NCBI GenBank assembly: GCA_028673005.1
Contig: CM054118.1
Coordinates: 6,350,410 to 6,414,409, forward strand
Length of the DNA: 64,000 nt
Direction of reading: 5' to 3'
DNA from: Tanypteryx hageni
Taxonomy: Eukaryota > Arthropoda > Insecta > Odonata > Petaluridae
The notes under the pieces are model-generated. The model was not told the origin of the DNA and searched no databases. It saw only the letters and a program-made list of their open reading frames with translations. Below, one piece after another: positions 32,451-45,050 of the stretch. Position numbers and translations under genes: made by a program. The stretch's first letter is position 1. Each line of letters opens with the position of its first letter.

Positions 32451-34371
32451 TCTCTCCTTTCTCTCTGTCTCACTCATTCGCTCTCCTTTCCCTCCTCTCC
32501 CTCCCTCATTTTCTCTCTCTCATTCTCTCTCCCTCATTCTCTCTCCATATCGACTTCTTACTCTCTCTCACTCTCTTTCACTCCAAATCTACTCTTTGCT
32601 TCCTACCATGCTTCCTAGGCTTTTCCATAAACTCCTTTTCTTTCTTAGAAATTTTTCTGAATATGTACCTATCTATTACTCTCTGTCTGTATTAGTATTT
32701 TGTCATCTTAATCGTTCCAGATGTAAATTAAGGTATTTTAATATAATGTAACATATCATTGGCTAAGGGTAAATGTAAGAGTGGACCTTATGATCTAAAT
32801 TTCAACCGAAAAAGACATTTATCTATTTAACTCTCTATTCCTCACATTCTCTTCATCTCCCTCTTACTATGTGAGGCCATAAGCATTTCCCAGTATCCAA
32901 GTTCACTTTTTTTAGCTTTCACTCCCACCCACTTTCTCCTGGCGCGCCGGGAGGAAGGAAGGAAGTAGTCCCGTGTCTTCAGCCGTTGCTGAAGGTATAT
33001 TGCTCCGTTGAATCGCCTTTTCTCTCATTATGCGACGGTCAACTTTTTAACGGTGGTTTTTTCTTTTTCCTCGCTCACCTCTCTCAACCTCTCCCCATCC
33101 CTTCCTCCAAACGACGGCTTTTTCGGAAGGATTTGTCTTAACGAGCGAGTGGTCGACCCCGTCCGTAATTGGCACTTTTCGAATCGAATTCCGCTCGTAT
33201 CGTTTTAATGTTTTTAAGTGGCGGGAGTGTGGAAAGAGGAAGGTGGCGAGAAGGGTAAGGGAGTCAGGCGAAGAAGAATGGGAGACATGGGAGGTATGTA
33301 TGAATAAGGAAAGGAAATCACCTTTATTTGAAGAGGCTGAGGAGGGTGAAAACCTCTCTCTCCCACATAATGGTTTTATAGGTAAAAGTTACATTATAAT
33401 GTACGATTAGAATCCCCAGTTTTTATATTGTGATAAAATTTAAAGTACAGTCTAATAATTGCACGGCTCTACAAAAGTTCAGTACTTTATTACTTTTCCT
33501 TTTACAATATGTATAAAAAATTATTTTGACTTTATATTATATCTTAGATAGTGGGCCTCTGTCCCCCCCACTCTGGTAGTGCACGAGAATGAAAATATCT
33601 TGGCAGTCCTAGGGTTAATTTAAGTGAGGAAATCACAGGTTGGTGCAGCTATTCTTATTAAGCATAATATCTCGCTTGTATGAAAACCCCTCCAAGAAGT
33701 GTGCGGAAATCTATTTCAAAGATGCTAGGAAAACTTCACATAAATATGCACAAATAAATATTTATGCATTGGATGCCACTTAATGTGGTAATATTGACTC
33801 CCATTAAAATGATGACTTTCAGCGGTAATCCTATTCTTCCGGAAAATCCGATCGATCCTCGTATTTTTGTTTGCCAAAGGAGAAATTGGCATCGCATTTT
33901 TTTTAACGAGTACCAGTAATATTCGGCGATTCGAGTCATTTTGCCTCTTTTCCAAGTATTTAGAGCTACGGACAGAATGCGGAGCGCAGTTATCAACAGA
34001 GTTCGTTGTTAAGAGAGTTTGTTGTTTTTCCTTTCTCATTTTTCCGTTGGGCACTTTTCCCATCTCTCTCTCTCTCTCTCACTCCCACAATACCACACAC
34101 TTCTTTCGAGCGAAAGTAGTCTAGTTTTTTATTTCGGGGGTACGCGGGTCTCGAGACCGGTTTTATGTGTTTTTATGTTCCGCCGGTAATCGATACCGGC
34201 CTCTCTGCGTGCGCTCTCTTTCTCTCTCTCTCTCTCTTTTGCGCTCTTGTATTCAGACGAGGCAAGTTAACTCTTACAATTAATAAGAAAACGTCTTTTT
34301 TACCGTTGAGATATGCGACATTCAGCGGATTCGTTCTCAATTTTTATAAACATTAAGAGATTGTGCTACAA
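32451..34371. other. No gene recognised
   Basis: CT-rich tail to about 32600, then mixed sequence. A single piggyBac-like terminus may be present at 33603-33616 (gcagtcctagggttaa) without a partner. (CT)n tracts lie at 34062-34082 and 34219-34238. No coding features. Confidence 0.45.
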
Positions 34372-34690
34372 CTCTTCCAGTAGTGTAGTGGTTAGGACGC
34401 TGGCTACTTCTAGCCTGCTGTTCGAAAAGACAGCTGGCACGAATCCCGCGCAAATAGGTTTTTTTCCGAGGTCGCCCGGTCCACTTTTTGTGCGATATGG
34501 GGAGACCGTGCAAATTCAGCGTTCCGTCCTTCGGAAGGGACGTTAAGCAATTGGCCCCCTCGGTGCTCTTCGTAAAGAGTAGGCTAATGCCGGCACCGGG
34601 TTTCTCTCCTCCCTTATGTGTTTACATATGTTCGGTTGATGACAGCGCAACATGGCCATTGCCGTTGACGCCCTTAAAATATCACTTACT
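34372..34690 (+). mobile_element. tRNA-derived SINE
   Basis: The head carries an A box in 'tagtgtagtggttaggacgc' (34383 on) and a decayed B box in 'ggcacgaatcccgc' (34436-34449), about the right distance apart for Pol III. The middle contains 'ccttcggaagggacgttaag', a phrase I recall from SINE bodies in several animal groups. The 3' part ends in AT-rich sequence after 'gttgacgcccttaaaat'. It has no protein coding; in life it would be mobilised by a LINE. The frames at 34313-34712 are by-products. Confidence 0.7.
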
Positions 34691-37065
34691 ACTACTAGAA
34701 ACTTATAGCTGAAAAATATAAAGAAAACTAATAAAAATCAAGTTTAGGTTTACATAGATCAATCCTTCAAGTCTCCCCGTTGCATGATTTTGCAAGAGAC
34801 GAGAGTTTCCTTTCTTAAGCTTTGTTTATTTTTAGTCAGTTTTGCTATGTCATTCATTATAATTTGCTTTTTAGAATTCCAAAATCTTGCAATTTCTCCG
34901 CTATCATCCTTCTTTTCATCCATTGATCCAATTTTCTCGCTGACACATATTTTCCTAAGCTTGAACCACTTTACTTCAATGTTTCGCCTATTTTTAAACG
35001 TCTTCGAGGACTTTGAATCGTTTTTCTTGCGGCTAGAACTCATTTTGCCGGCATTTAAAAAAATAATAACACGAGATCCTATGAGGAGGCGGATAAGATT
35101 TTCTTTTTTTCCAAATAACAGAAGAACCCGACGACTTTATTAAAGTTAATACTCCTTTAATGTGTAATCAAACCTCCGAAGGCGCACTTGCGCAGTTTCG
35201 CGGAGGATAAATGAAAGGTTATGGCGTTATACACATTGCCTGTGAAATAAGGGTTGGTGAGGGTTGATGCGGAGTAGGCCACAGATGAGGGTGAGGTAGG
35301 GGAGAGGTATAAAAGTGGCGGGAGAGGTCGGAGAGAGGTAGGGGGAGGTAAGAAGATGTGCTGAAAGCCTTGTGCTCCCATTGTGTCTGTCGTTAAGGGA
35401 AACGTATTTACGGGAGAACGGGTGGAGTTTTTGCTTCCTTCGGCGACGGTGTGTATGTGAATGGATTGTTGCGTCGCACCGCCGTTAAAGTCTTTAGGAG
35501 AAGGGCTCGTTCCCGCGAGCGGGTGCTTAAGTGCGAGGAATTAGAGATAAAGGAGTATTTTTTAAATAACTTTAAAAAAAAATACCGAAGTTCTCGGGCG
35601 CTCGCACGAATGGATGCACGCACGCACTCACGTTAAAAGTGTGAACATATTTCACGTCATGGTTAATAATTCATGTTAGAAATCAGCCAGAGCTTTCTCA
35701 TTTTCTTTGTTTGGCGAAAAACAAAAGCTGCCTTGCGGTTTCCCAGGTGTAAGGCCGTATTATTGTATTTTGTGTCTATAGTCACACATTGATTACAAAT
35801 GATTGCTTCCTGAAATTTTCAGTGCTACCCTATACACAGGCTCAATCATAGGCACGTTACATTATAAGGAGATGATTTAATTAATATCCAGACAATTATA
35901 CATACACGAAGAAGACGAGAGAATATCCTTCGAATGCGAAACGAAATTATAATATGGACCCGAAATAATATTCCTTTCCTCTCAATTAAAGCTTCTTTGT
36001 ATGGTCCATCAAATGACAGCCAAGTCAAAAACGGTATATCAATGTAATTGGCAAAAATTGATCACATCACATCATTGAATGCATGGTCTGCTATATTATT
36101 ATGTCATTATCAGTGTTATAAATAAATGCGTCTATTTTTAGAATTGTAGAAAATGATTTTCCGTAGACTGATTACGAGATGTTAGCAACGATTTTTTAGA
36201 TGGTTAAATATTATGCTCACAGTACAATTAGTCATGATTACCATTTAAACTGTATCTGGTAATAACTATTAACTTTCCAATATCTTCTAGAAACTATATT
36301 TAGGCTCGCTGAAACTTACTTATTCCTCTTTTAATACCTAACGAACCCTGTAAATGAAATAAATTTTATGAACGCCAAAACAGACTGCTTTCTCGAGAAA
36401 TCTGTATAGGTTCAAATCGGCACGAATACTTTTATTTTTGAAATGTTTTTTTGAACGTTGAAAAAATCAATAAAAGCTTGAAAGTTTATTTTAGAATATA
36501 AAATGTTGATTCCTAATAAAAATAAATTCGTGTCCCATGGGCGGTCTTCAGCGACATTCAGCCACACCATATTAAGCAGGCATAGATGTCCCGTTCACAC
36601 TAGCAAATTAAGCTATCGGCATTACATTTGTTTCGTCGCTAAAGGAACGCAAAATGTTTCGAAGGGATATAAGAGGTCTCTCTAAAGTACGATTCAAAAC
36701 CACTGATAATAAACGATCTAAATGTGCTTCGTTTTAATCATACGCTGGCCGCAGACCGCATCCTCGAGAATTAGAAAGAAAATTATAAACGAGGTTCTTT
36801 CTTTCCCTCAAACTATTTCATTTTCTCCACCCGGAAAAAATAAAAAATATTTATTATTTACCATATTTATCTAACGGGTTAACGTTTTATTTTTAAATTT
36901 CTTTACTGTAATTCCCTCTTTTCCTCTAAGCTTCGTCATCTTTCTCTCAATTCTCTCTCACTCAATCTTTCCCTCTCTTCAATTCTTTCCCGCCATAAGC
37001 GCATTTATTGCCTTTTGCCCTTACTCATTGCTACTCGTTTAAGGCCGAGCCTGGTTTCCTCCAAG
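34691..37065. other. No gene recognised
   Basis: Mixed sequence. Overlapping frames at 34759-35143 on both strands are rich in F, S and L or in K and N and show no family features. No element boundary found. Confidence 0.45.
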
Positions 37066-37068
37066 CTG

Positions 37069-37470
37069 ACATTTCTCTCTCTTTCTTTTTGTCTCCCTCT
37101 CTCTCTCCCTCTCTCCCTCCCTCTCCCTCCCTCTCCCTCCCTCTCCCTCCCTCTCCCTCCCTCTCCCTCCCTCACTCTCTCCCTCCCTCTCTCTCTCTCT
37201 CCCTCCCCCTCTCTCTCTCCCTCCCTCTCTCTCTCTCCCTGCCTCTCTCTCCCTCCCTCCCTCCCTCTCTCTATCTCTCCCTCTTTATCTCCCCCTCTCT
37301 ATATCCCTCTATCTCTCCCTCTCTATCTCTCCCTCTCTATATCCCTCTCTCTCTCTCCCTCTATCTCCCTCTCTATCTCCCTCTCTATCTCCCTCTCTAT
37401 CTCCCTCTCTATCTCCCTCTCTATCTCTCTCCCTATTTTTCTCCCTATCTCTCCCTCTCTCTCTCTTTCT
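37069..37470. repeat. (CCCTCT)n-type microsatellite
   Basis: Long runs of ctccctcc and ctctctcc, then a regular 'ctctatctcc' phase from about 37320 to 37430. Two overlapping plus frames (S/L/P-rich) arise from composition only. Confidence 0.9.
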
Positions 37471-39388
37471 CTTCGGCACATGGTATTATAAGACCGAGAC
37501 ATAATGCTCTTTAAGGTTTACATTTTTTTTCGGTTCCCACGTCTCCATTATTCCCACCGTCGCGTGTTTTTATTCTTCCATCCTTTAATTCCTTCGAAGT
37601 TTTCCTCTTTTGCTTCTTTGCTTTTTCTAGTTATTTTTTCTCAATAAAAAAGTTTATTATTTTATATTCATCTTTCCAAGTCTATTTTTACCGTTTTTTA
37701 TCTCTTTCCCTCTCTCTACTTTATATATATATATATTTTTTTTTGAGGGTATTTTTTTCGGCCGTGATAAAACTTTGGTAAAAAGCCCGAGCCAATACCT
37801 TTTCTGTTTCCAGCCCAAATTCCAATTTAATTCTATTGAAGACGTTTCCATTGATTAATATTTTTACTTTCCGGGAAAATTAATTGTTTTTTAAATATGA
37901 AAATGGAAGAAATTCACGTGACGCGAATCATTGGAGCTCATTTCACGGAATTGGGGCACGGGCATTTCTTAGTTTTTTTAAGCGCAAATTAGTTTTTAAG
38001 CGGATTGATTTTTCATTGTGAATGGCATATTTATTGTTTTATTTTGTCTTTGTATCCATTGAACTATTTTTTGCCAAGTTCTGCGTTATTTGAAAATTTC
38101 GTCAATGTACTGGTTTGCCCTAATTTCCTGCTCTTTATTTTGTTTCCTCATTTCTTGAATCTGTCACCAAAAGAAAGATTCTCCTTCATACATTTAGTCG
38201 TCTTCATTCAGTATCGGTTCATTTCAGTAATTTTTTCGGAAATAAAATCGACAGAGGACGTCTTACAATTCTTAAATTGCTGTTATATAAAAATTAAAGA
38301 GTTTGTAGATAAGATTTGCATAACTTCCTATGAAATAAACCATATTAAAATAATAAAGTCCACGGCAGTGACTCATAGAGTCATCATCTTGTCTAAAAAG
38401 CTGTATAAAATTAGTTTTTGGCTGTGCTTTTAGCTTCCGTATTTTTAGCGATCTATGAAATTATCGTTGAACTTAAAGTATGTGTGTACACTTGGAAATG
38501 ATTTCAAAGTCGATACTGCTTCATTTCTATCAAATGACCTCCTAATGCATTAGATAGATTATTTTCCTAAGATAAACTTTGATTCTCTCGAATATTTGTT
38601 TGGTTTATGTTTTAAGATCTCCGAAGTTAATGGTTGCGTTGCTTTCTCAGACGGAGCGTTAATCATTCGCAAGCGCGTTAAGGTGTCTGAAGCTGCAGAT
38701 GCGGAACTGCCGTTCCGGAGAGTAATGGAAACCTCTCATTTCCATATGTTCTTCAAACCTCCTGCGCTAAGTAAATGAAAAGCAAGTTGCGTCTAAAAGT
38801 TAAAACATTCTCAAGGAATCCTGACGTGGACTTCCAAGAATAGCATATTTACTATGGAAATGATTTTTAGCTTATTATTAATGTATAAAAAAACGAAATA
38901 ATGTTTATATTTTCTATGTGAATGATTAATTTCTTATTATTATTACTATTATTGTTGTTTTCAGAACGGCGAACACAATAATCGTATAAAATACTTTTCT
39001 CGTAAGATAAATTTCGTTTTTAGCATTTTAACCTTAATCCAGAAAAATGTTAACCCAAACGGAACATTTATTTTTATAATATTTTGCACGTAAAATTTTA
39101 TTAATCCTGAAAAATTCCTTTTGGAAAATATTGGAACATATATGATGCATACAAGTAAGGAATGCTGGTTGGGCCTTCATTAAACCAACTTATCCTACCT
39201 TGGAATGTTTAGTACAGCTAAGTGGAGATGCTGCCTATCTTCTGCTCACGTATTAACAATGAAATATTTAAAACTCGCACGAGTTCTTATGACACGATAT
39301 ACCGTGCAATTTATAAGTGGCCCGACGCGTCATATTTCGGGACAACTGAAATTCCGATCACGCTTTATATTTGATAGTTTTAGATAAC
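37471..39388. other. No gene recognised
   Basis: AT-rich. A 142-codon plus frame at 38005-38433 is hydrophobic (F, I, L-rich) but matches nothing I recognise. A (TA)n tract lies near 37722-37736. Confidence 0.45.
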
Positions 39389-39604
39389 GTTTATTGGTTC
39401 TGAAAAGTATTTGTAATGTCTTTATATTTTTTAATTAATGTCAAATGTAAACCGTGTTACTAATATTTTTACATTAACATTCGGTGTGAATATTATGTTT
39501 ATTGGTTCTGAAAAGTATTTGTAATGTCTTTATATTTTTTAATTAATGTCAAATGTAAACCGTGTTACTAATATTTTTACATTAACATTCGGTGTGAATA
39601 TTAT
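39389..39604. repeat. Perfect 108-bp tandem duplication
   Basis: Copies at 39389-39496 and 39497-39604 appear identical, each starting gtttattggttctgaaaag and ending ggtgtgaatattat. They lie in otherwise unique AT-rich sequence. Either a very recent duplication or an assembly artefact. Confidence 0.9.
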
Positions 39605-40974
39605 GTTTCGACAGAGAAAATTATGAGATATATTTTTAATAGTTTCTAATGCCTTTTTGTGACTATGATATGTCGCGATGCTGTAGATACTCGTGGTTTA
39701 ATAGCACTTATAGGCAATTTAAATTTTTTACTTACGGAATAGGCAATCTCTCTGATGTAAGATACTCGTTTCGAAATCAAACTAGAGAATATATCTTGTT
39801 GCGAACAACACCAGTTTTAATATTTTTCTTCACAAACAAAACAACGTCGGGACGATGCGCGCTTATTTGATCGAATTCGCTCACGTTAGAAATTGGGAAA
39901 CTTTTTCCGTTCGAGATTGCAAATTGATGTAACGGAAAGAATCCCTTTCGTTCGGAAAATCCGATCAGATAATAGCCGTTGGAGTGTTTTTTATTTCGCG
40001 AGAAATTTCCTATCCATCGCTCTCTCTCCCCATCCCTCTCACCTTCCTCATGTTCCGTTTTCCTCGTCTCCCCTTTGACTTTATTCTCCTCGCTCTCATT
40101 TCAGACGGGATCTTTTGTACAAGTGCCTACTTTCCTTTTAAAGATTATCGTTTCATTCGCATCCTTCATCGCCAAGCGTTCTCTCATTCGGCGTCCTCTT
40201 ATTTTTCTCTCTCTCTCTCTCCATCTCTCTATTCAGCGCCTCTTTTGACTTTCTTTCCCATTCACGCCTTCGATTCTCCTTTTCGTCAACTCGCCATCTT
40301 GTTTTGATCTGCCCGCGTCAACAGCAAAGTTTCGAAATGGTTTTATTTATCTCATCTCTGTTCTTTATCTAGACTTAATGGCTTTTCGTACCTGCGTTCT
40401 CTCTCATTCAATGGTTTACGCCCTTTAATTTTGTTTATGTACTTGTCCGTGCTGTACAAAGCAAAAAACCGTAAACCGTGAGACTTTGAGGTTACCGGTT
40501 TTTGCACTTTTCTGGTTTTTGAACTATATCTGAGGAATACGAATGTATCGATGATGAGCCCCTCATAGGGCGACCGTCCACATCTCAATCTAAATCAAAA
40601 TTCAACAAATCGAATTGATAAATAGTAACAGTAGCATGTGTTTGAGAATTTTTTTTTCTGCTATGAACATAAGTTATGGAGTGGTTTATGTTATTTCCCT
40701 CGATAATTTAGGCTACCGGAGGAAGATGCCGAATTAGTTTCCGAAAATCAGGAACGATTGCCAAAAAGCACGCCAAGCGGCATTTTGCATTCACACTAAA
40801 TTGAGGCCTATCTTGAGCTATTTTCATTGCGACCATATCTTAAGTACAATGCTTAAATTTTTGCATATGCCTTTGTCCACTGGCATAGCGGAAATTTGGC
40901 TCAGTTGGGCGTTTCTCGTATTTGAGAGCTTGGGAATTCTTGCAACAAATACATAACCTGCTCTAATTTTCCTC
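39605..40974. other. No gene recognised
   Basis: Mixed AT-rich and CT-rich (40015-40235) sequence with no recognised coding or mobile element. Confidence 0.45.
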
Positions 40975-43225
40975 CAGAAACCTTATACCACCAACTGAAC
41001 CTCAAATCTTCTTTGAAACCCACCAATCTATCTAATTCACCTTAAACTTGTACCACCGAACAGGCATGATGTACCAACCTAATCGTTCGTAATCTTCTTA
41101 CAATAATTTGACCCTAAAGCGTATGCTACCAAACTCACACAAAATGTCCCCTAACTTTATACCATCCAACCTACACTGGGCAACCTCTGCAAAGTATACC
41201 ACAGAACAAACACCGTGCGCTCCTTGATTTAATGCCACCCAACTTACACTTAGCTGCGCCTATATAGTATACCACCGAGCCTAACCAACTGCTCCACGAT
41301 TTTCTTCTACCCGATTTACACGAGTGCATCGAACCGGAATCAAACCGAATACCCGAACTGAAAAAAACGATATTTTTGGGCCAAGTGGAACCGAACCGAA
41401 AAAAATAATTCCGAACCCGAACCGAAAATCCTTATTTATTGCGTTCCTCTTTCTCAGTTCGCATAAATTTTATAAACTGTCATTCCTTCTCCGTGTGAAC
41501 TTTACTCACCTTCCACCAGTATTTCCTTATTAGCTGTGGAATAAGGATCGTTCTGTTTTTGTGCGCGTATTCAATATAGTTAGTTAGCTCTATTTTCTAT
41601 ATATAGCTGATCAACTCGGTGCGCCAGGGAAATTATGGCTCAATATTTATTTTATAATTTAACTAAATTTAGTCAGTTTGGTCTCTGTTATGAGTTTTCT
41701 GCTGCTCTATATGTTGACATTATTTTTTCATTGATTTATTTTAACATGGTCTTTTTATTCGATGCATTGTGACTGTTGCTTTTTTGGTTTCTACTTCGTT
41801 AAAAACTTTTAATCAATTTATGACTTGACTTTTCTGATTTTAGCTAATTGAAATCGATCTTGGGCTTTTGGAATGGAACGCAAACATGCATCTTTCTCGT
41901 TATTTGGATATAAAAGTACATCATGCCAAGTTTGGTCGTTGTAGTTTTTTCCGTTTTCAGTTAACATATTGTGGAATATACGTGAGATAAACTTAAAATA
42001 ATTTTTATAGAATATTTCGTAAAAATGAAGAGTAATTAAAGAATGATACATAGTTTTTATTTATTCAAAAACACCTAGCCGGTTGGTATTGACTTCGTAT
42101 AATATTTATAAAATCTACAAAATTCGTATTGATTATGTCTTTTTGTGCAAAGAAGCTTCACTTTTCAAATTATCCTCAATGTATGAATGGCTAAAAGCTG
42201 TAAGTTGTGTTTATTGTATTTAATGATTTTTTGTTACCTATATTTTAACTTGTATCCCTTCCAATGCAGACTAAGGTGAATAACTATCATGCCAATTTAG
42301 TAAAAAAATTCATATTTTCACTTGAGATGATTTCTCTTAAAAATGTGCCCATATATCGTCCTTCCAAAATGAAAATATATTAAATTTTTAGAGTATCTTA
42401 ATGAATGAACATTCCGAAGCATTTGAAAAATGTTCAATAAAATTCTTCAAGACTATAAAATACTATATAAATAAAGGATTTAAAAACTAACGGAACAAGC
42501 ACTATCGGATTTGTAAAATTAAATTAATGTTGATTTTTGAAAGAATAACGACAGTTTTACTTATAATTAAAGACTAAAAAATAAATAAATAATATTGCTA
42601 ATAGCTGCTAAACGCGCTAACATGAAAAAAGTATTAAAACAGTATTAGCCCCAGTCGTATAAAAGCCATTCACAAATTCAAGATAAATGTAAGGGATGAA
42701 TTCATAAAAAGTTTTACTATTTGTTAAAGGGAGGGAGGGAGCGCTTACATTATGTTACAAGAGGTTATCTATTTTTGTCTTCTTAACTTGCAATAGTGAA
42801 GACGTATTTGGTTTAAATAAAAACAACAATAATTAATAAAATTATTTTGGACCTCTGGATATTTTCCCAAAAACTCCGAAGCTGGAGCGAAAAAAAACCG
42901 GTTCCATGGTGGTTGCTGGAGCGAAACAGAAACATAACCAAAATTTTGCGATTTCTGCGAACCGGAACGAAACCCTTAGCTAAAATAATTTCGGTTCGAT
43001 GCCATTAGTTACAATTAGCTGCCCCTACAACGTATACCACTAAACACGCACCAAGTGTCCCTTGATCATATGCCACTCGACTTACGCTCGGGTACACTTA
43101 CATCGTATACCACCAAACGTAGATTAACCCTTGACTTTATGCTACACCATCGAGTCATACCACCGTGTATGCACTGATGGTCCTTAAAACTTCGGCCACC
43201 CAATCTACGCGCATACCATTTCAAA
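40975..43225. repeat. About 73-bp minisatellite, split by an insertion
   Basis: Units start 'tataccacc' or a variant and contain 'cttgat..tatgcca', 'cca.cttacac' and 'gctgcccctac'. Starts are near 41000, 41052, 41121, 41194 and 41268 on the left, and resume after the insertion near 43034, 43107 and 43171. Units are well diverged. The unit interrupted at about 41321 continues at about 43007, so the 1.7 kb between them is inserted. Confidence 0.75.
41322..43006. mobile_element. TIR element inserted in the 73-bp minisatellite (hAT-like)
   Basis: The left end GAGTGCATCGAACCGG and the right end read inward AATGGCATCGAACCGA form imperfect inverted repeats. Further copies of 'aaccgaa' lie subterminally on the left (41330-41440) and 'ccggaacga' on the right. 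The flanks atttacac (41314-41321) and agttacaa (43007-43014) could be a decayed 8-bp target duplication. The interior is AT-rich without a transposase frame. Confidence 0.6.
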
Positions 43226-43267
43226 CACATGCATCCCAAGTTACACTTGCAAAACTTCTTTGGGATA

Positions 43268-43662
43268 AAATGTTTTTGGACAAATTTTTTCCCTGTGACG
43301 AATCGTGGCTGCACCACCACAATCCTAAGATAAATTCCCTGTGAAAACGCAAAGGGAGCCCCCGATATCAGATGGGGAAGGTTCGTCAAATCACCGGAAA
43401 ACTCATGCACCTTGTTTTCCATGACACATACGGGGACTTTTACTGTCACTGCGTACCACTGGGGCAAGGATTAAACGTCGAGTACTATTCCGCTGTGTTT
43501 AAAGGCCCGCCATCAGCATAACTGAAGAAAGAAAATGTCCGCATCTTTTTGGATCTTGCGCCACGACTACACATCTGCGCATCGCTCTCAGATTTCCCAA
43601 AAAACTATCGAAGAACTTGGGTTCGAGACTATGGTTTATCCGCATTATTTACTAATACTAGT
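43268..43662 (+). pseudogene. mariner (SETMAR-type) transposase, catalytic-region remnant
   Basis: One plus frame reads FLDKFFPCDESWLHHHNPKI, then a stop, KGSPRYQMGKVRQITGKLMH, DTYGDFYCHCVPLGQ, YYSAVFKGPPSA, a stop, and ICASLSDFPKNY. The CDESWLHH block corresponds to the first catalytic Asp region (usually GDESW), and the spacing to the GKLM...VF.D..G block fits mariner transposases. The second Asp block (HDNARPH) is degraded to LAPRLH, so the active site is lost. Two stops are present. The minus-strand frame at 43066-43467 is a shadow of this remnant. It directly follows the 73-bp repeat. Confidence 0.75.
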
Positions 43663-43869
43663 ACCCAGCAATTTTTTCTCTTATCGAAAGTTAAGAAAAT
43701 AATTGCAAGATCACATTTTTAGTATGATAATAAGCAAAGCAATGCAGTTACGATTATATTCATTATATTATGAAACGGTGATAATTTAGATCTTTTATAA
43801 AATATATAAGATGGGATAAAATATTACGGCGGAAGAAGTGTATTTGAAGGGCTGTAAGTAAAGTTATAA

Positions 43870-43976
43870 TACAAGTTGTTCGAAAAGTCTCTGTGCACTT
43901 GGCTTGCATGTAATGCATGTAATTATTATGGACAATGTAATAATCTAGTGCGCATTGACTTTTTAAACACCCTGTA
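43870..43976. mobile_element. 107-bp MITE with 28-bp TIRs
   Basis: The left end TACAAGTTGTTCGAAAAGTC and the right end read inward TACAGGGTGTTTAAAAAGTC are inverse copies extending to about 28 bp (both reach TGYGCACT). TA at each border fits a Tc1/mariner-type target. The ends resemble the TACAGGGTG terminus at 6707. No coding. Confidence 0.75.
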
Positions 43977-45050
43977 CAATATATAATGTCAAATATCCGT
44001 TCACAGAAAACATTGCGAAAATTTACAATGCACCTCGTAGCGCAATGCAAGCCAAACAGCCGAATCACCAAGTAAACCGTGCAGCAGAAAAAGTGCGGTG
44101 CCGAATTCAAATGAATTCGTTTTCTGCAACAAATCGTACGGAATTATTTGATAGAATGTTTTTTTTTAATGTCCGACTGAATGAATACTGACCAGATTTA
44201 GAACTTTGGCCAAAAAGATAAAGGAAAGAATAAAAGTAAAATAGCAAAAGAATGTATACACATGCATATAAGGTTAAATATGCTTAGGAATATTTATACA
44301 ATTATTTTTATTTTATCTTATAACATCTCAAGACGCTGTGTTCCATCAAAGTATTTATTTCAGATGTCTTTTATTTAATCTTTCTTTTTTTGTTAACTTC
44401 TTACTGCTAGATTTTTTGTCTTTTTTTCTTGGAATTCCATTCTGAATACGTTTTAAATCCGTTTTTACTGTATGTTTCGTTCTCTCTTTCTTTCTCTCTC
44501 TATCCTCTCTTTCGCCTTATAATTATCTCGTTCAATTTCATGAAATACCAATTGTTTTTCCTTTATTTTATTATATAATTCTCAATCAAGTTTTATAATC
44601 CCACTTTCTCTCTCGCCATCTAACTCTTTTATTATGTTATATTTTTCTTCTGTTTTATTATAACTTTGTTATGAGTGAGATTCTTCCTTTTTTACCATTT
44701 AAAAAATTCATTTCATACTTAATTATCTATTATCTGTCGTTACATTATTTTCATATTTTTATTCAGCAGCACCATCTCATCAAGCGACCTCTTTGCGTTA
44801 AGTGAAGTAAATATTCAAGCTCGCTTTGTATTTGCAGTTCCAATAGCCATTAAAAAGTAAGCTCAGGAAAACCAGATGCTCATTTCAGCCTCATTGAGTT
44901 TCGTCAGTGGTGATTCGTCGATAGTAGACCCTTAATTACAAAAGAAACGTTATCGACGACTTAAGCTTTGCAGAAGAATTGCGCGTCTGGTTTCCATAAC
45001 TATTTATGGTAATTGAAGCTATATAATTTATCATTTGAATTGTTTGGCTA
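43977..45050. other. No gene recognised
   Basis: AT- and T-rich sequence. The minus frame at 43763-44110 overlaps the MITE and has no family features. Confidence 0.45.

Noticed and set aside
30034..32751. 905-codon plus-strand open frame
   Set aside because: It is pyrimidine-rich satellite with no stops by composition; the 353-bp period is not a multiple of three, so a repeat protein would change frame in every unit.
33603..33616. piggyBac-like right terminus (cctaggg followed by ttaa)
   Set aside because: No matching left end was found upstream, so it may be chance.
37008..37514. Two overlapping S/L/P-rich frames
   Set aside because: Product of the CCCTCT microsatellite.
38005..38433. 142-codon hydrophobic frame
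   Set aside because: AT-rich composition gives F, I and L; no recognised motif, no supporting neighbours.
43066..43467. 133-codon minus-strand frame
   Set aside because: It is the complement of the plus-strand mariner catalytic remnant and the 73-bp repeat.
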